Source of the DNA: Desulfatibacillum aliphaticivorans DSM 15576 | Lineage (GTDB): Bacteria; Desulfobacterota; Desulfobacteria; Desulfobacterales; Desulfatibacillaceae | Assembly: GCF_000429905.1 (NCBI RefSeq) | Contig: NZ_AUCT01000006.1 | Coordinates: forward strand, 124,001-188,000 | DNA length: 64,000 bases | Reading direction: 5' to 3' | Part shown: piece after piece, positions 7,743 through 15,066 of the stretch | Layout of the letters: each line of letters starts with the position of its first letter | Position numbering within the stretch: the stretch's first letter is position 1 | Translations under genes and position numbers: made by a program | The notes under the pieces: generated by a model | What the model saw: only the letters and a program-made list of their open reading frames with translations | Databases searched by the model: none | What the model was told of the DNA's origin: nothing

Positions 7743-8459
7743 ATGGAAAAAGCAGCCCCTAAAGAATACGACGCCTATATAAAAGGTCTCATGGATATCA
7801 GCCGAGCCATCACCTCGGAGTTGTTTTTGGAAGACATCCTTAAACTCATTGTCCTGGTGACCGCCAAGGTCACGGGCGTGGACATCTGCTCCCTGTGGTT
7901 GGTGGAGGAAGGCAAGAATCCTAATAAAAAGGTTATCAGGCTGGCCGCCACCCAGGCCATGGACCCGGATTACGTGATTGACCGGACCTTGTGCATGGGC
8001 GAGGGCGTGGTGGGGCACGTGGCCCAGACCAACACCGCCCTGATTCTGGAAAAGGTCCTGGACGACCCCCGGTTCAAGGAAAAGGAAATGGCCAGAAAGC
8101 TGGAATTGGTCTCCATGGCCAGCGTGCCCATGACCATTGGCGGGGAAGAGGTCATCGGCGTCCTGAATTGCTTTACCTGCAATCCCCACAATTTCCCGGA
8201 AACCGAAATCAACCTCATCCGCACGGTGGCCAACCAGGCCTCCCTGGCCATCCACAACGCAAGGCTCATGGTCCGCACCAAGGTCATTGAACAGGAGCTC
8301 GCCACCCGCAAGGTCATCGAAAGAGCCAAAGAAATCGTCATGGCCCGCAAGGGGCTTACCGGCGACAAGGCTTTTCGATGGATCCAGAAAAAATCCATGG
8401 ACAACCGCAAGACCATGAAGGAAATCGCCGAAGCCATAATTCTATCGGAAGATATGTAA
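7743..8459 (+). CDS. GAF-ANTAR RNA-binding transcription antiterminator
   Basis: A 238-residue regulator. Residues about 15-165 form a GAF sensory domain (VDICSLWLVEEG, CMGEGVVGHVAQT, VLNCFTCNPHNFPETEINLI). Residues about 185-238 form an ANTAR RNA-binding domain (RKVIERAKEIVMARKGLTG, the RWIQKKSMDNRKTM segment, IAEAIILSED). ANTAR proteins bind paired hexaloop hairpins in leader RNAs and block terminators. It has no receiver domain, so the signal is probably a small ligand or partner sensed by GAF. ATG 7743 is preferred; a TTG 36 bases upstream is possible, but the extra residues have no family counterpart. It is divergent from the glutamate synthase gene, whose leader has matching hairpins, so that gene is its likely target. 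The domain call is firm; ligand and target are inferred. Confidence 0.9.
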   Translation: MEKAAPKEYDAYIKGLMDISRAITSELFLEDILKLIVLVTAKVTGVDICSLWLVEEGKNPNKKVIRLAATQAMDPDYVIDRTLCMGEGVVGHVAQTNTALILEKVLDDPRFKEKEMARKLELVSMASVPMTIGGEEVIGVLNCFTCNPHNFPETEINLIRTVANQASLAIHNARLMVRTKVIEQELATRKVIERAKEIVMARKGLTGDKAFRWIQKKSMDNRKTMKEIAEAIILSEDM

Positions 8460-8486
8460 TTTTTTTCTTTTTTCGTCGTGTAATCA

Positions 8487-8870
8487 ATGAATTATATCAG
8501 ATTTTGGCAAGATGATTTAGTTTCGAGAACGCCCCAGGTATTGAAGAATCCTGTCAAGGTTGAAGGGATTTGGGATAAGCATTTGGGGCCTATGGTGCAA
8601 TATGCAAAAGTTATAATGAATGTAGAGCCTGCAGCGAGTTTTCAGGTGGATCTTTCTTCTCTTGAGTTAAAATTAGATCATCATCAAATGGATATGCTTC
8701 GCTCAGCAATTTTTGGTTTTCTTGATGTCGTAATGTGTGCAGGTCTAAGCCCGCTAAGAAACCTTAAGCTGGAAATACTGGATGTTGAGTTTGATCCTGT
8801 CAATTCGAGCATGATTGCTTTTCGCTATGCAGGCAGGGACGCAGGGCGAAAATTGCTTGATAGTATGTAA
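8487..8870 (+). CDS. Hypothetical protein, AT-richer than its neighbours
   Basis: A 127-residue open frame with no family I recognise. It has no signal peptide or membrane segment. The C-terminal half looks like an alternating strand-helix domain (SSLELKLDHHQMDML, then AGLSPLRNLKLEILDVEFDP). Codons are visibly richer in A and T than in the surrounding genes, which suggests separate acquisition. No clear ribosome binding site precedes ATG 8487. It lies 27 bp after the ANTAR gene in the same direction and could be read through from it, but no shared role is evident. Confidence 0.55.
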   Translation: MNYIRFWQDDLVSRTPQVLKNPVKVEGIWDKHLGPMVQYAKVIMNVEPAASFQVDLSSLELKLDHHQMDMLRSAIFGFLDVVMCAGLSPLRNLKLEILDVEFDPVNSSMIAFRYAGRDAGRKLLDSM

Positions 8871-9061
8871 TGAGAATTTAGCGAGATATCGTCCCAATAG
8901 TCCCATCCCCTTGGTGAAAGAACGACATTCTAAAACACAAACAAAAATCCCTCACGAACTTAACCTAAAATTAATCCTTTCATACTGAATTCGTAACAAA
9001 TCCACTCTATATTGCGCTCGCCTGTCATGGGCGCAACTAATAACCTTAATCGGAGTGGAAT

Positions 9062-11545
9062 ATGAGCCGTTCCATGCCTGCTCTGCCTGCCGAAGCGATC
9101 TCGCCCGCCTTTGATCATTCCAATTCATTCATCGCCAAAGACAGAGGCGCATACTGCAAGCTGCTTAACGCCGATCCCCGGCGTCCCGAGTCATTCATCC
9201 AAAATCTGCCTTTCGCCCCGGGCGACGCCACGGCCGGTACGGAAAACGAATTGCAGTCCGCCGTCAAAGGGGCGCCGGAGGACGTGGACCTGCCTTCCAT
9301 TATTGCGGCTTCCAACTATTTGAAGAACATCCGCAAGCGGAGCCTTTCCGGAGAAGCGCCCGCCCAGCTTGTCACGGACCTGGAGCAGTTTCTGGCCGAT
9401 AACCCAGGCAAGATCTGGGAGAACAGCTGGGTGCGCTTTCCCAAAGGCGCGTTGAACGAGACGGCCATGCGGGTTTTGAACCACGACCTGCTGGAGGACA
9501 AACGTGCGCCCCAGGGGCCCATGCGCGGGGACGCCCATAAGTTTTCGTTCAAGCGGGAGGGCCAGGAGTTTATGCGCCTGCCCATCAGTTATATATTGAA
9601 GATTTCCCTGGCCCAGGCTTTGGGGGAGATGTCTCCCAACCTGAACCTTGTGCGGGAATTGGGGCATCGGATGATGTCGCATTTTTCCAACGACAACACC
9701 TCGCCCGAAACCTTTTCCTTCTATACGGTCAAGCTGCGCAGGAAAAACCGCATGGGCCGGGGGATCGCAGGCGAGACCGCGTTGCGTTTTCTGGTCTGCC
9801 AGGCTTTGATCCAATACGCCAACCGGTCCTTTAAACTGCTTTCCCACGGCCAGGAAGCCGTGCTGTACATGGCGCCCAACCCGCCTACGCGGCAAAAAAC
9901 CTTGAATGACCTGATCTCCGATGCGTTTTACCGGGATCTTTTTATGAGCCCCTGCCTTTCGGGCTGGGATCGGGGCGAGGACAAGCACAAGTACATGGCC
10001 TTGTGCCATCAGGTGCTATCCCGCAGCCAGTTGAACGCCGTTGCCAAGCTCCGGGAGGCCCATATCATCAACAACAATCTGGTGGTGCTGCCCAACACCT
10101 CCAACGTAAGCCTGGCCAATAACGGCACGCACCTGAGCCTGGGCAGCCTTAAGCTGGGCAAGCTGCTGGCCGACCCCCATTCGGGCTTCGGCGCCCATGA
10201 CGAAAAATATCTGGGCGATTTGGTCATCAAATTTTGCGAGCACTTTCTCCCCCTGTTTGTGGGGACCTACAGCGCCGCGCCCTATCGTCTGGATTTTACG
10301 GATTTTCACCCGGAAAAGGCTTTGGGATACCTCCCCCACGAGTTGGACTTCACCCATTTACGCATGATCTGGCGGCGGTGGAAGAAAAAAGCCAAGCTGA
10401 AAATCCTGGGCCAGCCTTGCACGCCTTTCGGTCCCTTGTGGTTGGATCGGCCCCTGAGAAAGGTTTTCGGCCTGTGCGGGGATTTTGTCCCGGACTTCCG
10501 TTTGATCGACTATCTGGTCACCCTGAAGAGCACGGAGGAAAGCCACGCCCTGGACGGAACTCTGGGCAATGACCTGCGTTTGAAGCGGGATCTGGACGCC
10601 CTGGGAGTCTTCGACGAAAGCATGAGCCTTTACCTGTTATACAAGCAAAGGCAGTTCGCTTTCATGGGATTTTCCGGGTTTGAAGGCCGCCATTACAGTT
10701 TGTTCGAAAGCCTGTCAACGGACATGGTGCACGCGGCCAACCTGCAAACCTTGATTACGGCATACGCCTTCAAGTGCATATTGAACGGCAAAATATCCCA
10801 CGAAGAACTGCCCAGCGACCCCTTTACCGAAAGCGAACGCAGGCAGATTTTTTTTGGGGCGGCCATCGGCATTCCCACCTTTTTCGTGAACAAAAAAACC
10901 AGGAACCGATTCATGCTCCGGGTGCTGCGCGACGCCAAGAAAATGCGCTTCAGCCGCCGCTATCCCGGTTACTTGCGGGTTTACAACCTGGAATACAGGC
11001 TTGCCCTCATTAGCATGATCCGGACGGAGGCCCAGGACCTGATCGAACTCATGGGCATGGAGGAAACCGTCCAGGACCTGGAGGAGCGGGTGCGTTTTCC
11101 CGAAAAGTTTTCCGCTGCGGGCAAACTGACCGAGTCCATCCTGGAAAAAGCCAACGCCAAAAAGCCCATGGAGCTTTCCGGTGGGGAGTTCGCCCAGGCC
11201 GCGGAATATTATTACCGGAACGACTTGCGTATGAAGCACATGTGCGAAGCCTGCGATTTTCTGGCTGAGGAACTGGAGCGCCTGGACGGCAAGGCCTTGT
11301 TGGGGCGAGGCCGCTACCGGGAGATGCTCAACTCCATATTGGAAGGGGAGGGGGCCTTGCAGTTTTTGTCCCGGGTGAAACTGGACATCCTGCGGGGCGA
11401 TGCGCCGGCGAGCGTTTTGGAGCGTTTTTTGGCCTTATGCATGTTAGCGGTGGGCGCCCAATTGCCCGAATACGAGAGAATATTAAATGAACCTGATGAA
11501 AAAAGCCTGGAGCGGGTCTTTCCCGCACCAATACATTCAGCGTAA
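9062..11545 (+). CDS. Large uncharacterised protein, first gene of a PSD-like/Lgt-like cassette
   Basis: An 827-residue protein that I cannot assign to a family. It has no signal peptide and no convincing membrane helix, so it is probably cytoplasmic or peripherally bound. Basic patches (KLRRKNRMGRG, RRWKKKAKLKI, KKMRFSRRYPG) could contact membrane surface or nucleic acid. A segment rich in Asn and Ser (INNNLVVLPNTSNVSLANNG) lies near the middle. GGAGTGG upstream supports ATG 9062. The last 59 bp overlap the decarboxylase-like gene, which implies translational coupling and a shared pathway. Codon use matches typical genes of the window. Confidence 0.75.
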   Translation: MSRSMPALPAEAISPAFDHSNSFIAKDRGAYCKLLNADPRRPESFIQNLPFAPGDATAGTENELQSAVKGAPEDVDLPSIIAASNYLKNIRKRSLSGEAPAQLVTDLEQFLADNPGKIWENSWVRFPKGALNETAMRVLNHDLLEDKRAPQGPMRGDAHKFSFKREGQEFMRLPISYILKISLAQALGEMSPNLNLVRELGHRMMSHFSNDNTSPETFSFYTVKLRRKNRMGRGIAGETALRFLVCQALIQYANRSFKLLSHGQEAVLYMAPNPPTRQKTLNDLISDAFYRDLFMSPCLSGWDRGEDKHKYMALCHQVLSRSQLNAVAKLREAHIINNNLVVLPNTSNVSLANNGTHLSLGSLKLGKLLADPHSGFGAHDEKYLGDLVIKFCEHFLPLFVGTYSAAPYRLDFTDFHPEKALGYLPHELDFTHLRMIWRRWKKKAKLKILGQPCTPFGPLWLDRPLRKVFGLCGDFVPDFRLIDYLVTLKSTEESHALDGTLGNDLRLKRDLDALGVFDESMSLYLLYKQRQFAFMGFSGFEGRHYSLFESLSTDMVHAANLQTLITAYAFKCILNGKISHEELPSDPFTESERRQIFFGAAIGIPTFFVNKKTRNRFMLRVLRDAKKMRFSRRYPGYLRVYNLEYRLALISMIRTEAQDLIELMGMEETVQDLEERVRFPEKFSAAGKLTESILEKANAKKPMELSGGEFAQAAEYYYRNDLRMKHMCEACDFLAEELERLDGKALLGRGRYREMLNSILEGEGALQFLSRVKLDILRGDAPASVLERFLALCMLAVGAQLPEYERILNEPDEKSLERVFPAPIHSA

Positions 11546-12521
11546 GACCGGCGGAATCAAGGACGAAGCCCTGGTGGGCGATCTCGCAGTGCTTGGGTTG
11601 TACAGCACGGCCCGGGAAAAGGCTGGCTGGCTTTTCAACGCACTCACCAGCGCCCGGGCGTCCCGGGTTTTGGGATTTTGCAATTACGACCTGCCCATTT
11701 TGAATCCCGGCCGCAACGTGCGCGTTTTGGCCGAAAAAATGGGCGCCGACCTGGACGAGTGCGTGGATCCTCCTGAATATTTCACCAACGCCCGCCGATT
11801 TTTCGAGCGCAAGATCAAGTATTGGCAAACCCGGCCCATGCCGGAAGATCCCCGGGCAATCGTCTCTCCGGCGGACGCCCGGGTGATCGTGGGCTCCCTG
11901 GAGGAGCACTCCCACCTGTACCTTAAAGAGTCCCTGTTCGGGTTTGAAGACTTGCTGGGATTGGACAAGCCGGAATGGCTCAAGGCCTTTCAGGGCGGGG
12001 ATTTCGCCGTATTTCGCCTGACCCCGGACAAATACCATTACAACCATTCCCCTGCGGCGGGCGAGGTGGTGGACATATACGAAATTCACGGCGCCTATCA
12101 TTCCTGCAATCCCGGCGCGGTGATCATGGAAGCCACGCCGTATTCCAAGAACAAACGGGCGGTGACGATCATCGACACGGACGTCCCCGGCGGAACTCAG
12201 GTCGGCCTGGTCGCCATGATCGAGGTGGCCGCCATGATGATAGGCGACATTGTTCAGTGCTACAGCAGCGGGGAGTACGATTCTCCCCAGGAGGTTGAGC
12301 AAGGCTTGTTCCTGGAAAGGGGACAACCCAAAAGCCTGTACCGGCCGGGAAGCTCCACGGACGTGATTCTGTTTCAAAAGGGCCGCATGCAGTTTTGTGG
12401 GGATTTGCTGCAAAACACCTTGAGGACGGATGTGCAAAGCCGGTTTTCCCAGGGCTTTGGAAGAGCCATGGTGGAGACCGAGGTTTTGGTCCGCGAGCAG
12501 ATTGGCTGCGCAGCCTCCTGA
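11487..12521 (+). CDS. Phosphatidylserine decarboxylase-like pro-enzyme
   Basis: A 344-residue protein with the phosphatidylserine decarboxylase pattern. FFERKIKYWQTRPMP is followed by SPADARV, carrying the expected charge-relay Asp. The block RLTPDKYHYNHSPAAGEV carries His184 and His187. A C-terminal GSST site has the self-cleavage bond predicted between Gly288 and Ser289, where Ser becomes the pyruvoyl group. The family decarboxylates phosphatidylserine to phosphatidylethanolamine at the inner membrane, though some members act on other substrates. The start overlaps the 827-residue gene by 59 bp; ATG 11496 is an alternative. An Lgt-like gene follows after 39 bp. Whether this is the cell's housekeeping enzyme or a specialised paralogue cannot be told from this window; the unusual neighbours favour a specialised one. 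Confidence 0.85.
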   Translation: MNLMKKAWSGSFPHQYIQRKTGGIKDEALVGDLAVLGLYSTAREKAGWLFNALTSARASRVLGFCNYDLPILNPGRNVRVLAEKMGADLDECVDPPEYFTNARRFFERKIKYWQTRPMPEDPRAIVSPADARVIVGSLEEHSHLYLKESLFGFEDLLGLDKPEWLKAFQGGDFAVFRLTPDKYHYNHSPAAGEVVDIYEIHGAYHSCNPGAVIMEATPYSKNKRAVTIIDTDVPGGTQVGLVAMIEVAAMMIGDIVQCYSSGEYDSPQEVEQGLFLERGQPKSLYRPGSSTDVILFQKGRMQFCGDLLQNTLRTDVQSRFSQGFGRAMVETEVLVREQIGCAAS

Positions 12522-12560
12522 TAGAAAAAATGTCACACTGAATCGGAAAGGATAAATATA

Positions 12561-13619
12561 ATGGCGCAATACGCCGATTACATTTTCGTGGCCTGTCTGG
12601 CGGCCGTGCTTGGCGCGGTCCTGGCCTGGGGATTCAAAACCCTGCCTGACGCTTCCTGGCAGTTCGTGGCCTCGGCGCCCAAAAAACGCAGCGCCGACGG
12701 CAAAAGCTGGGAGGCTGTGAACTTCACCTATTACGGCTTGATCATCGCATGCTCCAGCGCATTCAGCGTGACCCTGGCCGTATTCCTGCTTGGGGCGGCT
12801 TCCGTGCCCGTCTGGTCCTCTTTGGCCGTCACCCTGGCTTTGATGATTATCTGCATCCCTTCGTCCAAAATTCTGGCCCGCATCGTGGAAAAGAAAAAGC
12901 ATACCTTCACCGTGGGCGGGGCCCTGTTCATCGGTGTGCTGACCATGCCCTGGATCGTCTGGGGATTAAAGCTGGCCGCCGGAGAAGGCTCCGGCATTCA
13001 GGTCCTGCCCGTTTGCGCGGCCATGGCAATAGCCTACGGATTCGGCGAGGGCTTGGGCAGGCTGGCCTGCATCAGCTTCGGCTGCTGCTACGGCAAGCCG
13101 TTTTCCCAGGTGCATCCCGTGCTGCAAAAGCTCCTGAACGGCAAGGGCTTTGTGTTCACGGGCGAAACCAAGAAAATCTCCTACGCCTCGGGCCTGGACG
13201 GCCAAAAGGTCTTTCCGATTCAAGCCCTGACCGCCGTCATATATTGCGCCAGCGCCCTGCTGAGCACCCTGCTTTTCCTGAGCGGGCATTTCGGGCTGGC
13301 CTTGCTGCAGGTTTTGATGGTCACCCAGGTATGGCGGTTTTTTTCAGAAATGCTTCGGGACGATTACCGGGGGGAGGGAAAAATATCCGCCTACCAGATT
13401 ATGATGATCGTCGCCATATTGTATACGGCGCTGCTGCCCATGGTATTCCCCATGGGAGAGGCCTTGAAGCCCGCCCTGGCCCTGGGCTGGAAGGCTGTCT
13501 GGTCTCCCGTCGTAATATTATCCGTCCAGGCCTTATGGGCGGCCCTGTTTGTTTACTACGGCAAAAGCACCGTGACCGGCGGCGCCATATCCTTTCATGT
13601 AGTGAAGGGTCGCATATAA
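12561..13619 (+). CDS. Lgt-like (prolipoprotein diacylglyceryl transferase family) membrane protein
   Basis: A 352-residue polytopic protein with about seven or eight hydrophobic segments. Family marks are the N-terminal NFTYYGLIIA, the block GEGLGRLACISFGCCYGKP (compare the GR-GCF-GCCYG signature of Lgt-like enzymes), FPIQ, and near residue 265 RFFSEMLRDDYRG, resembling the conserved Arg/Glu region. Lgt moves diacylglycerol from phosphatidylglycerol to lipoprotein cysteines. The usual HGGL motif is not obvious (a KHTFTVGGAL stretch stands in that place), so this may be a paralogue with another acceptor. GGAAAGG before ATG 12561 is a good ribosome binding site. It is the third gene of the cassette. 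Confidence 0.75.
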   Translation: MAQYADYIFVACLAAVLGAVLAWGFKTLPDASWQFVASAPKKRSADGKSWEAVNFTYYGLIIACSSAFSVTLAVFLLGAASVPVWSSLAVTLALMIICIPSSKILARIVEKKKHTFTVGGALFIGVLTMPWIVWGLKLAAGEGSGIQVLPVCAAMAIAYGFGEGLGRLACISFGCCYGKPFSQVHPVLQKLLNGKGFVFTGETKKISYASGLDGQKVFPIQALTAVIYCASALLSTLLFLSGHFGLALLQVLMVTQVWRFFSEMLRDDYRGEGKISAYQIMMIVAILYTALLPMVFPMGEALKPALALGWKAVWSPVVILSVQALWAALFVYYGKSTVTGGAISFHVVKGRI

Positions 13620-13620
13620 C

Positions 13621-13677
13621 GCTGGGTCCCGGCTTGGCGACGATCCTGAAACGCGGATCGCCCTTGCCGGGATGACG
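13621..13677. repeat. REP-like palindromic repeat, copy 1
   Basis: About 57 bp closely matching, in reverse orientation, the element at 50260-50315. Common blocks include GCTGGGTCCCGGCTTG, CGATCCTGAAA and GGATCGCCCTTGCCGGGATG. The internal inverted repeats (CCCGGC...GCCGGG and CGATCC...GGATCG) would form a hairpin. It begins one base after the Lgt-like stop codon and may protect or end that mRNA. Confidence 0.8.
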
Positions 13678-13935
13678 GCCTTTTGCGCCTGCCGAAAGTC
13701 CCGAGGACGCTTGCCGCCCTTCCGTCAGGGCAAGTGAGCATCCAAGACCTTTTGGCGGTTAAAGCCTCCGCTTTCCGTCATCCCCATGGAGGGAGGCGGC
13801 GGGATGATTGCTTTTTTCATTCATCCGGACGCACTCCCGGAAACGGGGACCCAGTCCTTGTGGAAAGGAGGCTGGGTATGGATATAAAGTCATGAAAGTG
13901 AATGAGCAAATTACTCGAATGACCGCAACTTGGTA

Positions 13936-14067
13936 TTACTCCTCCAGGATAAAGCCATTTTTCCCGGCTTTTTGGATCTTCCACCGGCGGGCGGCCAGAG
14001 CGTCCAAAAAGCGCTTGTCGTGGCTGACTGGCATCAGAGCGCAGGGCAGCCGGCCAGGGCCTGGTCC
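13936..14067 (-). pseudogene. Relic of an ABC-F type ATPase C-terminus
   Basis: On the minus strand, a frame ending at TAA 13938-13936 reads PVSHDKRFLDALAARRWKI and then KAGKNGFILEE before the stop. The SHD-RFLDAL stretch is the switch-His (H-loop) segment that follows Walker B in ABC-F ATPases. Nothing upstream in any frame supplies the Walker A, signature or Walker B motifs. About 40 codons remain, so the rest appears lost to deletion. Confidence 0.55.
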
Positions 14068-14192
14068 GGCGCGTTGACACACTGTTGTAAATGGGCTGGA
14101 CTTTTTCGCGGAACGGGTGATAATAATGCCATTGTTTATCCACCCCCTTTTTTAAGCCCTTTTGTTCCATTATAGATTCCTTGGAGAAGAAA

Positions 14193-14975
14193 ATGACCAT
14201 GAAATCCCCCGCTGAATTATTTGACCTGACTGGAAAAACCGCCGTAATCACCGGCGCCTCCTCCGGGCTTGGCGTGGCCTTCGCCCAGGGCCTAGCCGCC
14301 GCCGGCGCCAACGTGGTTTTGGCAGCTCGCAGAACCGACCGCTTAAAGGATCTGGCCGCTAACCTGGAGAAAACCGGTGTGGGCGCCGAACCCGTCACCT
14401 GCGACGTCACCTTGGAAAATGACGTGGACAACATGGTAAAGGCGACCACGGACCGCTTCGGCCGTCTGGACATCCTGGTGAACAACGCGGGCGTAGCAAT
14501 TCCGCACCCTGCGGAAACCGAGCCTTACGAGAGCTTTAAGATGGTCATGGACATCAACGTGAACGCCCAGTTTCTTTGCTCCCAGAGGTGCGGCAGAATC
14601 ATGCTCGAAGCCCGCAGCGGAAGCATTATCAATATAGCCTCCATGCTGGGCCTGGTAGGGCTTGGGTCCATCCCCCAGGCGTCCTACAACGCATCCAAGG
14701 CCGCTATGATCAACATGACCCGGGAACTGGCCGCCCAGTGGTCCAAACGGGGCGTGCGCGTAAACGCCATTGCTCCGGGTTGGTTCCCCAGCGAAATGAC
14801 CACCGACATGTTCGGCGACGAAAGATCCGAGGCCTTCATGGAAAAACGCTCCCTGCTCAGGCGCGGAGGCCGCACCGAGGAATTGATCGGCGCCTTGCTG
14901 CTGCTGGCCTCCGAGGCGGGCAGCTACATCACCGGCCAGACCATTGTGGTGGACGGCGGGTGGACAGCTATTTAG
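14193..14975 (+). CDS. SDR family NAD(P)-dependent oxidoreductase
   Basis: A 260-residue classical short-chain dehydrogenase. It has the cofactor motif TGASSGLG near the N-terminus, the structural NNAG motif, and the catalytic Tyr165/Lys169 pair in SYNASKAA with a Ser just upstream (IINIASMLG). The VNAIAPGWFPSEM segment and a C-terminal ITGQTIVVDGGW end complete the pattern of FabG-like or gluconate/3-oxoacyl dehydrogenases. ATG 14193 is chosen because GGAG lies seven bases before it; a TTG at 14181 is in frame but overlaps that site. The gene stands alone, with a strong terminator directly downstream. The substrate cannot be read from sequence. Confidence 0.9.
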   Translation: MTMKSPAELFDLTGKTAVITGASSGLGVAFAQGLAAAGANVVLAARRTDRLKDLAANLEKTGVGAEPVTCDVTLENDVDNMVKATTDRFGRLDILVNNAGVAIPHPAETEPYESFKMVMDINVNAQFLCSQRCGRIMLEARSGSIINIASMLGLVGLGSIPQASYNASKAAMINMTRELAAQWSKRGVRVNAIAPGWFPSEMTTDMFGDERSEAFMEKRSLLRRGGRTEELIGALLLLASEAGSYITGQTIVVDGGWTAI

Positions 14976-14994
14976 GAATTTCCTAAAAAACACA

Positions 14995-15026
14995 GAGAGC
15001 CGTATCGCTTGTGCGATACGGCTCTC
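14995..15026. terminator. Bidirectional intrinsic terminator
   Basis: GAGAGCCGTATCGC (14995-15008) and GCGATACGGCTCTC (15013-15026) make a perfect 14-bp stem with a TTGT loop. An A-run precedes it (read as T-run on the minus strand), and it lies between the convergent SDR gene and the giant dockerin gene. It can serve both. Confidence 0.85.
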
Positions 15027-15066
15027 ATATTTGGCATGCGGAAAGGCCTATGACGGCCCGTTGTTA

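Larger units (their letters stand above)
13620..14192. other. Intergenic region with REP-like palindrome and ABC ATPase relic
   Basis: A 573-bp gap. It contains the palindromic repeat at 13621-13677 directly after the Lgt-like stop codon and a relic of an ABC ATPase end on the minus strand at 13936-14067. The Shine-Dalgarno of the SDR gene lies at 14183-14186. No intact gene is seen. Confidence 0.5.

Noticed and set aside
11328..12902. 524-codon minus-strand frame opposite the PSD-like gene
   Set aside because: Spans three real plus-strand genes in part and has no motif; the plus-strand decarboxylase marks are unambiguous.
13817..14485. 222-codon minus-strand frame overlapping the SDR gene
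   Set aside because: Runs opposite the SDR coding sequence and joins unrelated intergenic sequence; the ABC relic is in a different frame.
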